A stretch of 64,000 nt of DNA from Flavobacteriales bacterium (GTDB taxonomy: Bacteria > Bacteroidota > Bacteroidia > Flavobacteriales_G > JALEGO01), in assembly GCA_020628935.1 (NCBI GenBank), contig JAHDEG010000003.1, forward strand, positions 186,001 through 250,000. Reading direction: 5' to 3'. The notes under the pieces were generated by a model, which was not told the origin of the DNA, made no database searches, and worked only from the letters and a program-made list of their open reading frames with translations. The translations under genes were made by a program, and so were the position numbers. This document shows positions 53,233-62,757 of this stretch, one piece after another. Each line of letters begins with the position of its first letter. The stretch's first letter is position 1.

Positions 53233-55074
53233 TTACGAAAATGATTGCAAATCGGATAGTTTTTTATAAACTCCATCTTTTTCGATCAATTGTTGGTGTG
53301 TGCCTTGCTCAATAATTTCACCCTTCTCAATTACCACAATTTTATCTGCTTTCTTAATTGTAGAGAGTCTATGAGCGATTACAATTGATGTTCTGTTTTT
53401 CATCATGTTTTCAATGGCATCTTGAACAAGTTTTTCTGATTCGGTATCGAGGGCAGATGTAGCTTCGTCTAAAATAAGTATACTAGGGTTTTTTAGAACA
53501 GCTCTTGCTATGCTTATTCTTTGTCTTTGTCCTCCAGAAAGTTTTGTGCCCCTATCTCCAACTATAGTTTGGTATCCATTACTAAATCCTTGGATAAACT
53601 CATGTGCATTTGCGATTTTAGCGGCCTGAATGATATCACTTTCTTTCAGGTGTGTTTGATTAAATTTTATGTTGTTTAAAACGGTGTCGTGAAACAAGAA
53701 TGTGTCTTGAGTTACTATCCCTAAAAGTTCTCTGAGTTGTGAGAGTTTATGTTCTTTAATGTTTTTACCGTCTAAAAGAATTTGACCTTCTTGAGGATCG
53801 TAATACCGAACCAGTAGATCGGTTAGGGTAGATTTACCTCCTCCGGAAGCACCAACTAAGGCTATTGTTTCGCCTTTATTTATACTAAGGTTTATATTGT
53901 TAAGTACTTTCTTACTACCATATGAAAATGATAAGTTTTCTATTTGTATAGAGGTCTTAAACTCTTTAAGATCAATAACGTTTGCTTGTTCTTTTACGTG
54001 ATTTTCTGTAGAAAGTATTTCATCAATTCTATCGGCAGCTGATGCTCCTCTATTTAAATTAATTTGTGCGGTTGCAATTTGCTTTGCATGGGGTATAATT
54101 TGTGTAAATAGAGCAATAAAACCAATAAACTCTGAAGGATTCAATTCTTTTGTTTTAACAATGAGTGATCCTCCATACCAAATAACAATTGCCATAACTA
54201 GTATTCCTAAAAATTCACTTAGCGGTGAGGCAAGATCTTTTTGGTGATAGAGTTTTGTTGTTGTTTTGGTTAGTAACTCGTTCGTTTTAGTAAACTTCTC
54301 TTGCATAAATTGCTGGGCGCTAAATCCTTTAATGATTTTTAAACCTGAGATTGTTTCTTCGTAAAATGATAATATATTCCCCATTAATGTCTGACTTTTT
54401 TTAGCTGACCGCCTAAGTTTTGATCCGAAAATGCCAATAACAGCACCTGTAACTGGAATAACAATTAAAACAAACAAGGTAAGCTTTGGGCTTATGGCTA
54501 GTAAGACAGCGAAATAGGCAATAACGGCAATGGGATCTTTAAAAATCATTTCAATACTTGAAAGCACTGTCCATTCAATTTCATTTATGTCGTTACTAAT
54601 ACGTGAGAGTAAATCGCCTTTTTTTTCTTTAGTAAAATAGTTGAGGTTTAAATCCACTACTTTATCATAAACTCTTTGTCTTAAGGTTTTTATAACTCCG
54701 TTTCTAACAGTAGCAGCATGGTATAGAGCTAAATATGAGCATAAATTTTTAAGAAAAATAGAACTAATAATAGCCAAACAAATGCCTCCAAGAACTGCCA
54801 TTTTACCGCCTTCGTTTTGTGAGATATAACTAGCAGCTTCGAAATTGAATTTTGATAATAAATACTTTGGGCTTAGACTGAACTCTGGGTTGCCTAGTGC
54901 AATAATACTATCATAATCTTCATAACTTTTTTGAAACAACAGCTCCAAAATAGGCATTATTAGTGTGACTGAAAAAATAGAAAATACAACAGATAGTAAG
55001 TTGAAGAAAACATTCAAGCCAATAGAGCTGGTATAATCTTTAGCGAACGCTAATATTTTAAATAGTTTTTTCAA
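53233..55074 (-). CDS. MsbA-like ABC exporter, permease fused to ATPase
   Basis: 613 residues from a TTG at 55074 (MKKLFKILAFAKDYTSS). Six membrane spans occupy about 1-340 with the coupling-helix segment LRQRVYDKVVDLNLNYFTKE. The ATPase domain has Walker A VGASGGGKSTL, signature LSGGQRQRISIARAVL, Walker B ILILDEATSALD and H-loop IVIAHRLSTI. This layout matches lipid flippases such as MsbA and related exporters; the substrate is not certain. The in-frame start at 55095 is rejected because the TATCTTTG promoter lies inside it. Confidence 0.88.
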   Translation of the reverse strand: MKKLFKILAFAKDYTSSIGLNVFFNLLSVVFSIFSVTLIMPILELLFQKSYEDYDSIIALGNPEFSLSPKYLLSKFNFEAASYISQNEGGKMAVLGGICLAIISSIFLKNLCSYLALYHAATVRNGVIKTLRQRVYDKVVDLNLNYFTKEKKGDLLSRISNDINEIEWTVLSSIEMIFKDPIAVIAYFAVLLAISPKLTLFVLIVIPVTGAVIGIFGSKLRRSAKKSQTLMGNILSFYEETISGLKIIKGFSAQQFMQEKFTKTNELLTKTTTKLYHQKDLASPLSEFLGILVMAIVIWYGGSLIVKTKELNPSEFIGFIALFTQIIPHAKQIATAQINLNRGASAADRIDEILSTENHVKEQANVIDLKEFKTSIQIENLSFSYGSKKVLNNINLSINKGETIALVGASGGGKSTLTDLLVRYYDPQEGQILLDGKNIKEHKLSQLRELLGIVTQDTFLFHDTVLNNIKFNQTHLKESDIIQAAKIANAHEFIQGFSNGYQTIVGDRGTKLSGGQRQRISIARAVLKNPSILILDEATSALDTESEKLVQDAIENMMKNRTSIVIAHRLSTIKKADKIVVIEKGEIIEQGTHQQLIEKDGVYKKLSDLQSFS

Positions 55075-55080
55075 TGTGGG

Positions 55081-55112
55081 CAAAGATACAGTCAAATTGA
55101 TTGAGCTACAAA
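55081..55112 (-). promoter_or_regulatory. Promoter of the ABC exporter gene
   Basis: On the minus strand TTTG (55109-55112) and TATCTTTG (55081-55088) are separated by 20 bases. This is the best complete Bacteroidetes -33/-7 match in the window. The TTG start follows six bases after the -7 element. Confidence 0.65.
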
Positions 55113-55151
55113 CTATCCTTTGTTAGGATTTAAACTTGCGAAGTAAAGCCA

Positions 55152-55159
55152 TATATTTG
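55152..55159 (+). promoter_or_regulatory. -7 promoter element of rbfA
   Basis: TATATTTG, an exact match, ends four bases before the rbfA ATG. The upstream TTT at 55129-55131 gives a 20-base spacing but lacks the G. It is divergent from the ABC exporter promoter. Confidence 0.5.
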
Positions 55160-55163
55160 CAGG

Positions 55164-55502
55164 ATGGATTCAATACGTCAGAACAAGGTTTCGAAAGTTT
55201 TATTAAAAGAGATTAGCGGTGTGTTAAGCCAAAAGTTTTCTCATCTGTTTTTAGGGTCAATGGTTACTGTTACGGCATGTAAGGTGAGCTCTGATTTATC
55301 TTCGTGCAGGGTATTTTTGAGCATTTTTGCTGGCGCTCCAAAAGAAGAAGTATTGAAAAGTATTAATGATTCTCAAAAAGATATTCGTTTTGAATTGGGT
55401 AAAATCATTAAAAATCAGTTAAGAATTGTTCCGTTACTTCATTTCGTTATTGATGATTCGTTGGAAAGAGCAGCACGTATTGATGAACTTTTGAAGAAAT
55501 AA
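55164..55502 (+). CDS. rbfA: Ribosome-binding factor A
   Basis: 112 residues. The KH-like fold is recognisable from IRQNKVSKVLLKEISGVLSQ, VTACKVSSDLSSCRVFLSIF, and the C-terminal RIVPLLHFVIDDSLERAARI, which is the family signature. RbfA binds the 30S subunit and assists maturation of the 16S rRNA 5' end. It starts a plus-strand run with xth and recJ, with gaps of three and six bases. Confidence 0.92.
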   Translation: MDSIRQNKVSKVLLKEISGVLSQKFSHLFLGSMVTVTACKVSSDLSSCRVFLSIFAGAPKEEVLKSINDSQKDIRFELGKIIKNQLRIVPLLHFVIDDSLERAARIDELLKK

Positions 55503-55505
55503 GAA

Positions 55506-56279
55506 ATGACTAAGAAAACAATTGTTACTTATAATGTAAACGGAATAAGAGCTTCTATGAAGCACGGTTTAGGTGAGTGGTTACAAGCGACTAATCCTGA
55601 TGTGGTTTGCTTACAAGAAATTAAGGCCACAGAAGATCAAATTGATAAGGCTTTATTTGAGTTTTTAGGATACCATTGTTATTGGTATTCTGCACAAAAA
55701 AAGGGATATAGTGGTGTAGCTATTTTAAGTAAAGAGAAGCCAAAACATGTGGAGCATGGTTGTGGAGAGGAAGCATTTGATAACGAGGGGCGAGTAATTA
55801 GAGCTGATTTTGAAAACTTTTCTGTTATATCAGCTTATTTTCCTTCTGGAACAACAGGTGGCCCCCGTCAAGATTTTAAGTATACATTCTTGGACTATAT
55901 GTACGATTACTTAAACGATCTAAAAAAGACAATTCCTAATTTAATTGTTTCAGGAGATTATAATATTTGTCATACAGCAATAGACATTCACAACCCTGTT
56001 TCCAATAAAAATTCTTCAGGTTTTTTGCCAGAAGAACGTGCTTGGGTAACCAAATTTTTAGAAAGCGGTTTTATAGATTCTTTCCGGTTTTTTAATGAAG
56101 AACCACATCATTATTCTTGGTGGTCGTACAGAGCTAATGCCAGAGCTAACAATAAAGGCTGGAGAATAGATTATAATATGGTAAGCAAAGAAATGGAGAG
56201 TAAGTTAAAACGCTCTGTTATTTTGCCAGAGGCTAAGCACTCAGATCACTGTCCTGTGTTACTTGAAATTGAAATTTAG
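55506..56279 (+). CDS. xth: Exodeoxyribonuclease III / AP endonuclease
   Basis: 257 residues of the exonuclease-endonuclease-phosphatase fold. Catalytic motifs are TYNVNGIRASMKHGLGEWL, VVCLQEIKATEDQ (metal Glu), GYSGVAILS, SGDYNICHTAID (Asp and Asn), WRIDYNMVS and KHSDHCPVLLEI (His). It repairs abasic sites in base excision repair. Gene position between rbfA and recJ suggests an operon. Confidence 0.93.
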   Translation: MTKKTIVTYNVNGIRASMKHGLGEWLQATNPDVVCLQEIKATEDQIDKALFEFLGYHCYWYSAQKKGYSGVAILSKEKPKHVEHGCGEEAFDNEGRVIRADFENFSVISAYFPSGTTGGPRQDFKYTFLDYMYDYLNDLKKTIPNLIVSGDYNICHTAIDIHNPVSNKNSSGFLPEERAWVTKFLESGFIDSFRFFNEEPHHYSWWSYRANARANNKGWRIDYNMVSKEMESKLKRSVILPEAKHSDHCPVLLEIEI

Positions 56280-56285
56280 TTTTTG

Positions 56286-58022
56286 GTGGAAAATAGATGG
56301 AATATATTAGATAATGCAAATTTAGAAGTAGTTGAAACGTTAAAAGACTCACTTTCGGTTTCAGAGATACTTTCAAAAATGCTGGTAGAAAGAGGTGTGA
56401 GCTCTTTTGAAGCTTCTAAATTGTTTTTTAGACCAAGTTTAGATCATTTGCATGATCCTTTTTTAATGAAGGGAATGCAAAAAGCAATTGACCGTATTGC
56501 TTTGGCTATTAAGCAAGAAGAAAAAATACTTGTTTATGGCGATTATGATGTAGATGGTACAACCGCTGTTTCTGTAGTGTACGATTTTTTTAAGCAGCGA
56601 TATGAGCATTTAAGTTATTATATACCTGATAGGTATTCCGAAGGTTATGGCATATCCCCTCAAGGAGTAGAATACGCAGCAGAAAACAATTATAGTGTGG
56701 TTATTGCATTAGATTGTGGAATAAAAGCCATTGATAAAATAGCCCGAGCTAATGAATTAGGTGTAGATTTTATAATTTGCGATCATCACACACCAGGAAC
56801 AACGTTACCAGAGGCTTTTTCTATAATTAATCCTAAACAAAAAGATTGTACATACCCTTACAAAGAATTACCAGGCTGCGGAATTGGGTTTAAGTTAATT
56901 CAAGCATATGCGCAGCAATTTGATATTAATAAGGATGAGGTTTTTAAATACTTAGATCTTGTTACAGTAGCTATTGGATGTGATATTGTACCAATTACCG
57001 GAGAAAATAGAGTTATAGCCCACTACGGCTTAAAAAAAATTAATGCAGGCAATGCGTTTTTGGGTGTTCAGGCATTAATAGATATATCTGATGTGAGAAG
57101 ACCACAACTATCTATTGAAGATTTAGTTTTTAAAATTGGGCCAAGAATTAACGCAGCAGGAAGAATTGATCATGGTAAAAAAGCAGTTGCCTTATTAACC
57201 CAACCAGATGCTGTTTTATTAAAACAAATTGCAGAAGCAGTTAATGAAAATAATGCAACAAGAAGAGGAATTGATAAGCAAATAACTGCTGAAGCGCTTG
57301 ACATGATGGAGGAAGATCCGTTTTATAAAACAGCAAAATCGACTGTTTTATTTAAAAAAGATTGGCATAAAGGCGTAGTTGGTATTGTTGCAAGTAGGTT
57401 AATAGAAAACCATTATAAACCAACCATTGTTTTAACAGAAAGTAATGGTAAAGCAGCAGGTTCTGCTCGTTCGGTAAAAGGATATAGTGTATATAATGCA
57501 ATAGATGCTTGTAGTGATTTATTAGAACAATTTGGTGGGCATAAATATGCAGCTGGTTTAACAATTAAGTTAGAAAATATTGATGCCTTCAGAAACAAAT
57601 TTGAAGAAGTAGTAAGTAGAACCATTAAGCCTGATATGCTAAGCCCAGAAATAGATATTGATGCAGAGGTTAATTTTAATGATATTACGCCGAAATTTAT
57701 TAGAATATTAAATCAGTTTGCGCCATTTGGTCCTCAAAACATGAAACCTGTGTTTGTTACTAGAAATGTTGTTGACGCATCAAGAACAGCTTTGGTTGGA
57801 AAAGATAAAAAACATGTTAAGTTTCATGTTAAGCAAGAAGCTTTTAATGATGCTGAAATGAAAGGCATTGGTTTTAGTATGGGAGAACACTATGATAAAA
57901 TTAAAGATGGTAAGTCGTTTGATGTAGTTTATACTATTGAAGAAAACCATTGGAATGGAAACATTTCTTATGAAATGAATGTTAAAGACTTGCGATTTTG
58001 TGAGGATAAAACTTCTGCGTAA
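56286..58022 (+). CDS. recJ: Single-stranded-DNA-specific exonuclease RecJ
   Basis: 578 residues from the GTG at 56286 (MENRWNILDN); the TTG just before it is an alternative. DHH-family motifs are VYGDYDVDGTTAVSVVYDFF, VIALDCGI, ICDHHTPGT and INPKQKDCTYPYKELPGCG. The DHHA1 part has FGGHKYAAG, followed by an OB-like domain (FAPFGPQNMKPVFVTRN). It digests single-stranded DNA 5' to 3' in recombination and repair. The gene is followed by a palindromic element at 58031-58110 and then uvrC. Confidence 0.94.
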   Translation: MENRWNILDNANLEVVETLKDSLSVSEILSKMLVERGVSSFEASKLFFRPSLDHLHDPFLMKGMQKAIDRIALAIKQEEKILVYGDYDVDGTTAVSVVYDFFKQRYEHLSYYIPDRYSEGYGISPQGVEYAAENNYSVVIALDCGIKAIDKIARANELGVDFIICDHHTPGTTLPEAFSIINPKQKDCTYPYKELPGCGIGFKLIQAYAQQFDINKDEVFKYLDLVTVAIGCDIVPITGENRVIAHYGLKKINAGNAFLGVQALIDISDVRRPQLSIEDLVFKIGPRINAAGRIDHGKKAVALLTQPDAVLLKQIAEAVNENNATRRGIDKQITAEALDMMEEDPFYKTAKSTVLFKKDWHKGVVGIVASRLIENHYKPTIVLTESNGKAAGSARSVKGYSVYNAIDACSDLLEQFGGHKYAAGLTIKLENIDAFRNKFEEVVSRTIKPDMLSPEIDIDAEVNFNDITPKFIRILNQFAPFGPQNMKPVFVTRNVVDASRTALVGKDKKHVKFHVKQEAFNDAEMKGIGFSMGEHYDKIKDGKSFDVVYTIEENHWNGNISYEMNVKDLRFCEDKTSA

Positions 58023-58030
58023 GTGATTGA

Positions 58031-58110
58031 AATGGAAAGCCCACAGAGAGCTCGCGAACGAGGACTTGCAATGTAAAGCACGACCATGCCTTTGGCTTGG
58101 TTACGCCCAA
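58031..58110. repeat. Palindromic intergenic element between recJ and uvrC
   Basis: The 117-base gap contains two GC-rich hairpins in an AT-rich genome. CTCG-CGAA-CGAG lies at 58051-58062. CCATGCC/GGCTTGG (58084-58090 with 58094-58100, loop TTT, one mismatch) is flanked by AAAGCACGA and TTACGCCCA. It resembles REP-like elements that follow genes in Bacteroidota, from memory; copy number is not testable here. It may stabilise or end the recJ transcript. Confidence 0.45.
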
Positions 58111-58139
58111 ATAATATTTAAGAAAATAGAATAATAACA

Positions 58140-59942
58140 GTGAAAACGTCTGATCATATTGCTCAAATTTTAAAGGTGCTGCCTCATAAGCCAGGGGTGT
58201 ATCAGTATTATGATGTGGAAGGAAGATTGATTTATGTAGGCAAGGCAAAGTCACTTAAAAAAAGGGTGCAATCTTATTTTACGAAGCAAAAGCATGAGTC
58301 GGCAAAAACAAAAATACTCGTTAGAAACATTGCCGACATTAAATATATTGTAGTTGATAATGAGTATGATGCGCTATTACTAGAAAACTCGTTAATTAAA
58401 GAAAATCAACCAAAGTATAATGTGAATTTGAAGGATGATAAAACGTATCCGTCAATTTGTATTAAAAACGAACGGTTTCCTAGAATTTTTTCTACCAGAA
58501 GAATAATAAAAGATGGGTCGGAGTATTTTGGGCCTTATCCTTCGGCAAAAGTTCAGCATTCGTTACTAGATACCATTAAAAAAATATATCCATTACGAAC
58601 CTGTAATTACGATTTAAGCGAGCAAAATATAAAGGCAGGTAAGTATAAAGCGTGTTTGGAATATCAAATAGGCAATTGTAAAGCGCCATGTATTGGTAAG
58701 CAAAGTTTGGCAGATTATAATGCTGCCATTCAGCACATTAAAGAAATTATAAAAGGAAATGCAAAACCTGTAATAAAGTCGTTAAAAGAGCAAATGGTTG
58801 CGCATGCGGAAGCCATGGAGTTTGAGGATGCTCAAAACATAAAAGAGCGTATTGATTTAATGGAAAAATACCAGAGTAAATCAACTATTGTTAATCCTAA
58901 GCTTAAGAACATAGATGTATTTACTATTGATGTTGATGGCAAGGATGCAGTTGTGAATTACATGCTTATTAATAACGGAACAATAGTGTATTCGGTAACT
59001 TTTGACGTAGCCAGAAAGCTTGAAGAGCCTATTGAAGAGATATTACCAAATATAATAATGGAAGTGCGCGATAGATATAAAAGTACATCGCGAGAAGTAA
59101 TTACATCGGTTGATTTAGATATAGAAATTCCTGACGTTCAGCTGCATTTTCCGCAACGAGGAGATAAAAAAAGTTTGGTTGATTTATCGCTCAAAAACAT
59201 TAAATACTACATTTTAGATAAACGTAAGAAGGCTACTTTAATAGATCCGGAAAGGCATTCGATGCGAATACTTGAGACTATAAAGTCTGACTTGCGACTG
59301 AAAGAATTACCACGACATATTGAGTGTTTTGATAACTCTAACCACCAAGGTACAGACGCAGTAGCTGCTTGCGTAGTGTTTAAAAATGCAAAGCCGGCAA
59401 AGCGCGATTATCGTCATTTTAATATAAAAACTGTTGTAGGGCCTGATGATTTTGCATCAATGGAAGAAGTTGTTTACCGTAGGTACAAGCGCTTAAAGGA
59501 AGCAGGCGAGCCTTTGCCTCAATTAATTATTGTTGATGGAGGAAAAGGCCAACTAAGCTCTGGAGTTAAGAGTTTAAAAAGGCTTGATTTATATGGTCAG
59601 ATTGCAATTGTTGGGATAGCAAAGAGGTTAGAAGAGATTTATTTTCCGGGAGATTCATTGCCGCTTTATATTGATAAAAAATCTGAGTCGCTTAAAGTAA
59701 TACAACACTTAAGAAACGAGGCCCACCGTTTTGGAATTACGCATCACCGTAAAAAGAAAACAAAACGAATGACTAATAATCAGTTAACGTTAATTGAAGG
59801 CATTGGAGATGTTACAGCTAAAGAATTGCTAACTAAGTTTAAATCGGTTAAGCGAATTAAAGAAGCAACAGAGCAAGATATAGCTGAGGTGGTTGGGGCA
59901 GATAAGGCTAAAAAAATAAAGGCATATTTTTTAAAAGCTTAA
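58140..59942 (+). CDS. uvrC: Excinuclease ABC subunit UvrC
   Basis: 600 residues with a GTG start (MKTSDHIAQILKVLPHKPGV). The GIY-YIG nuclease domain (PGVYQYYDVEGRLIYVGKAK) makes the 3' incision. The UVR motif lies in AHAEAMEFEDAQNIKERIDL. The RNase H-like domain has IECFDNSNHQGTDAVAACVV and LIIVDGGKGQLSSG, which makes the 5' incision. Two C-terminal helix-hairpin-helix motifs (LTLIEGIGDVTAKELLTKFK) follow. Together with UvrAB it performs nucleotide excision repair. Confidence 0.95.
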   Translation: MKTSDHIAQILKVLPHKPGVYQYYDVEGRLIYVGKAKSLKKRVQSYFTKQKHESAKTKILVRNIADIKYIVVDNEYDALLLENSLIKENQPKYNVNLKDDKTYPSICIKNERFPRIFSTRRIIKDGSEYFGPYPSAKVQHSLLDTIKKIYPLRTCNYDLSEQNIKAGKYKACLEYQIGNCKAPCIGKQSLADYNAAIQHIKEIIKGNAKPVIKSLKEQMVAHAEAMEFEDAQNIKERIDLMEKYQSKSTIVNPKLKNIDVFTIDVDGKDAVVNYMLINNGTIVYSVTFDVARKLEEPIEEILPNIIMEVRDRYKSTSREVITSVDLDIEIPDVQLHFPQRGDKKSLVDLSLKNIKYYILDKRKKATLIDPERHSMRILETIKSDLRLKELPRHIECFDNSNHQGTDAVAACVVFKNAKPAKRDYRHFNIKTVVGPDDFASMEEVVYRRYKRLKEAGEPLPQLIIVDGGKGQLSSGVKSLKRLDLYGQIAIVGIAKRLEEIYFPGDSLPLYIDKKSESLKVIQHLRNEAHRFGITHHRKKKTKRMTNNQLTLIEGIGDVTAKELLTKFKSVKRIKEATEQDIAEVVGADKAKKIKAYFLKA

Positions 59943-60005
59943 CTATTTCCGCATTTTGGCTTGTGCATGTAAACCAGATCTAATATTTTCGCATAAAAAT
60001 TAGCA

Positions 60006-60527
60006 ATGGTACGTACTTGGTTCACATGTAAGGTTAAATATTTTAAACCGATAGAAGATAGCGATAAGGTAGTGAAAGTTACAAGTTCGTATTTAGTTAA
60101 TGCTCACTCGTTTACAGAGGCAGAGGCAATTGTTACTCGTAATTGCGAAGAGTTTATTATTGGCGATTTTTATGTGGATGGATTAACTAAAACTAATTTA
60201 AGTGAAGTGCTTCCGTATGATGATGCTGATGATTGGTATAAAGTAAAAATTGCTTACATAATGGAGTCTGACGAAACCGGTAAAGAAAGACAGGTTAGTA
60301 CCTTTAGCTTGTTACAAGCCAATAGTGTGATGGATTCTTTTGAAAAAATAACGAAGGTTTTAACAAGTTCAGCCGACAGTTGGGTTATACCAAGTATAGG
60401 TATTACTAAAATAGAGGAAGTGTTCTTTTATAACGAAGTTGAAGAAACGTTAAGAGAGGATGGTTTTGTACCTGTTGAAGAAAGCTCTGCAGTTTCTGAT
60501 ATGCCAACAAGTGATTCGTTTGAGTAA
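60006..60527 (+). CDS. DUF4494 family protein
   Basis: 173 residues of a Bacteroidota-specific family without known function. It begins RTWFTCKVKYFKPIEDSDKV and contains AHSFTEAEAIVTRNCEEFI and WYKVKIAYIMESDETGKE. There is no signal peptide or membrane span, so it is cytoplasmic. A TATTTTCG element lies upstream and a strong bidirectional terminator downstream. It is monocistronic. Confidence 0.85.
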   Translation: MVRTWFTCKVKYFKPIEDSDKVVKVTSSYLVNAHSFTEAEAIVTRNCEEFIIGDFYVDGLTKTNLSEVLPYDDADDWYKVKIAYIMESDETGKERQVSTFSLLQANSVMDSFEKITKVLTSSADSWVIPSIGITKIEEVFFYNEVEETLREDGFVPVEESSAVSDMPTSDSFE

Positions 60528-60541
60528 ATACAAAAGGATGT

Positions 60542-60588
60542 AAAAAAGAAAACCCCATAAATCATCGATTTATGGGGTTTTCTTTTTT
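60542..60588. terminator. Bidirectional Rho-independent terminator
   Basis: AAAAAAGAAAACCCCATAAA and the two following bases (60542-60563) pair perfectly with 60567-60588, leaving a three-base loop. A-run and T-run flank both arms, so it works in both directions between the convergent DUF4494 and bacilliredoxin genes. Confidence 0.9.
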
Positions 60589-60604
60589 ATTATGATATGT
60601 AGAG

Positions 60605-61018
60605 TTAGCAATACTCATCAAAAGCACCTTTAAGGTTATCTGCAATTGCTTCAGCAGAAACACCTTCAATATGATGACGTTCAATAAAGTGCACCAATTT
60701 ACCATCTTTAAATAATCCCATGCTTGGCGATGATGGAGGGTAAGGTAGCATGTATTTTCTTGCCTGATCAACAGCTTCTTTATCAAAACCTGCAAAAACA
60801 GTAGTTAAGTTATTAGGTTTTTTTGAGTGTTGAGCAGCTAATTTAGCAGCTGGGCGAGCATTTGCAGCAGCACAACCACACACAGAGTTTATAACAACCA
60901 GTGTAGTTCCTTCAGCATTTGCTAATTTATTATCAACCTCTTGAGCACTTCTTAATTCTTCAAAACCAGCATTTGTAAGGTCTTGTTTCATTGGAATTAC
61001 TAATTCTTCTGGGTACAT
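60605..61018 (-). CDS. BrxA/BrxB family bacilliredoxin
   Basis: 137 residues. The thioredoxin-like fold carries the CGC active-site motif in VVINSVCGCAAANARPA, and the typical MLPYPPSSPSMGLFKDGKLV and HFIERHHIEG segments. Bacilliredoxins remove bacillithiol from mixed disulfides on proteins in Firmicutes; Bacteroidota members of the family also exist and some make bacillithiol. The C-terminus ends in YC, an extra cysteine. The Bst pathway itself is not in the window. Confidence 0.9.
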   Translation of the reverse strand: MYPEELVIPMKQDLTNAGFEELRSAQEVDNKLANAEGTTLVVINSVCGCAAANARPAAKLAAQHSKKPNNLTTVFAGFDKEAVDQARKYMLPYPPSSPSMGLFKDGKLVHFIERHHIEGVSAEAIADNLKGAFDEYC

Positions 61019-61136
61019 ATTTTCTAATTTTAAGTAAAGTTAATAACAATACACATTAAAGTAAAGGTTGTTCACAATCTTTAACGCGCAATAGCTACAA
61101 TAATTGAGTGATAAAAATACTTGTTATTATTGCATC

Positions 61137-62306
61137 TTGAAAACACAACGTTTATATCATTTAGAAGGACTTAGGGGCTTTGCCGCTCTTATAGTGTTTT
61201 TTTGCCATTTTATGGAGATGTTTTTGCCCTCCTATAAATCAGATTTATTTAGCTCTTTATTTGGCTTTACAAACTCAGAAATGTTAAGTACAGTTATTTC
61301 ATCAATAATTCTGTTTTTTTTTGATGGTTTTTTGGCTATTTATGTGTTTTACTTTTTGAGCGCTTATGTAATTAGTCTTAAGTTTTTTGATACTGATATT
61401 CTAGGAAAATACTGGGTTGCTGGTTTTAGTAAACGCTACTTTAGGCTTGTAATACCAGTAATGGCGTCTGTTTTTTTAGCTTATACACTCCTTAAGCTTG
61501 ATCTGGTTTTTATCAAACACGATGCTCTTCTTTTTGCTAATGGCGTTTTTAATGAATGGTTAGGAAGTTTTTATAGGTTTCCTATAAGTGTTAAAAATGC
61601 TTTTATTGAATCGATTTTTGGTTGTTTTTTTAATTATTCTATTTCTAAAAGCTATAATCCTGCATTATGGACTATGGGGCCGGAACTAATAGGCTCATTA
61701 ACTTGTTTTCTGCTTTATGCGATTTTTAGACAGCATACTTGGAGGTATCTTTTTTTTGTTCTCTTTCTTGTTGCCAGCTTGTACTTAAACGAGCTGTGGA
61801 TGTTCGTTTTCATTTTAGGTTATTGCTTTTGCGATTTACAAAAGGTATCTGGCTTGAGTTATTTTGATAGGCTTGAGCTGGTAATTAATAGAAAAGGGGT
61901 ACTTCTAATACTTATAATAAGTTTCTTGTTTTTAGGAGGAAACCAAAATATGGGAAACTATATAGATGTTTTGCTAAGCGTGTTTATAGTATTACTTGTA
62001 TTATATGCTTCGCTATTAAAAAGTTTTTTCTCTAGCAAATTTTTAGTGTGGATTGGGAAAATTTCTTTTGGGCTTTACCTTATTCATTTACCAGTTTTGT
62101 TTTCTTTTTCCGCCTTCTTATTCTTAAATATTCAGCTGAGTGCTACTTATAAATTGGTAGTGCTTTTTTGTTCAACGCTTGGTGTATTGCTACTAGCCTC
62201 TTACGTTTTTACGGTAACGTTTGATAAGTGGAGTATCTCGTTTTCAAAGTATATTGGTAATGCTGTTTGGAATGTTGTTAACAAGAAAAGCTCAGCTAAA
62301 ATTTAA
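61137..62306 (+). CDS. Acyltransferase family 3 membrane protein
   Basis: 389 residues from a TTG at 61137 (MKTQRLYHLEGLRGFAALIV); a TTG at 61104 would add 11 residues. The family hallmark GLRGFAALIVFFCHF with the catalytic histidine opens the protein, followed by about ten membrane spans and a late LVWIGKISFGLYLIHLPVLF segment. Such O-acyltransferases modify polysaccharides or lipids of the envelope. The substrate is unknown. Its end lies one base before that of convergent tadA. Confidence 0.83.
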   Translation: MKTQRLYHLEGLRGFAALIVFFCHFMEMFLPSYKSDLFSSLFGFTNSEMLSTVISSIILFFFDGFLAIYVFYFLSAYVISLKFFDTDILGKYWVAGFSKRYFRLVIPVMASVFLAYTLLKLDLVFIKHDALLFANGVFNEWLGSFYRFPISVKNAFIESIFGCFFNYSISKSYNPALWTMGPELIGSLTCFLLYAIFRQHTWRYLFFVLFLVASLYLNELWMFVFILGYCFCDLQKVSGLSYFDRLELVINRKGVLLILIISFLFLGGNQNMGNYIDVLLSVFIVLLVLYASLLKSFFSSKFLVWIGKISFGLYLIHLPVLFSFSAFLFLNIQLSATYKLVVLFCSTLGVLLLASYVFTVTFDKWSISFSKYIGNAVWNVVNKKSSAKI

Positions 62307-62307
62307 A

Positions 62308-62757
62308 TTAACTTCTTTTACTTTGAAAAAAGTCGGTTAATAATTTAGCCGCCTCATGCGCTAAAACACCTGTTACTAATTCTGTTTTTGGATGAATTAT
62401 TTTATTAGAATACTCTTGATATCCATTTTTTAAATCTGCTGCTCCAAACACAATTTTTTTAAACTGTGCCCACTTTAGCATACCAGCACACATAACACAA
62501 GGCTCTAGTGTCACATAAAGAGTGCATTCAGGTAAATACTTACTCTGAAAATGTTGAGATGCTGCCGAGTAGGCCTGAATTTCTGCATGTGCAGTAACAT
62601 CGGTAAGTTGTTGTGTTAAATTATGAGCCCTGGCAATAATTCTGTTTTCAGCAACTATAACTGCACCAACAGGTACTTCGTTTAAGTCGAAAGCTTTATT
62701 TGCTTCATTCAGCGCTTGCTTCATGAAGTGTTCATCTGAAAATATACTTAGGCTCAT
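62308..62757 (-). CDS. tadA: tRNA-specific adenosine(34) deaminase
   Basis: 149 residues. The zinc-dependent deaminase site is THAEIQAY (catalytic Glu, zinc His) and LEPCVMCAG (zinc cysteines); VPVGAVIV is also conserved. It converts A34 to inosine in tRNA-Arg. The start overlaps the kdsB stop (ATGA), so translation is coupled. Confidence 0.93.
   Translation of the reverse strand: MSLSIFSDEHFMKQALNEANKAFDLNEVPVGAVIVAENRIIARAHNLTQQLTDVTAHAEIQAYSAASQHFQSKYLPECTLYVTLEPCVMCAGMLKWAQFKKIVFGAADLKNGYQEYSNKIIHPKTELVTGVLAHEAAKLLTDFFQSKRS

Noticed and set aside
57982-58254. Minus-strand frame across the recJ-uvrC gap
   Set aside because: It overlaps the start of uvrC and the palindromic element and shows no recognisable protein features.
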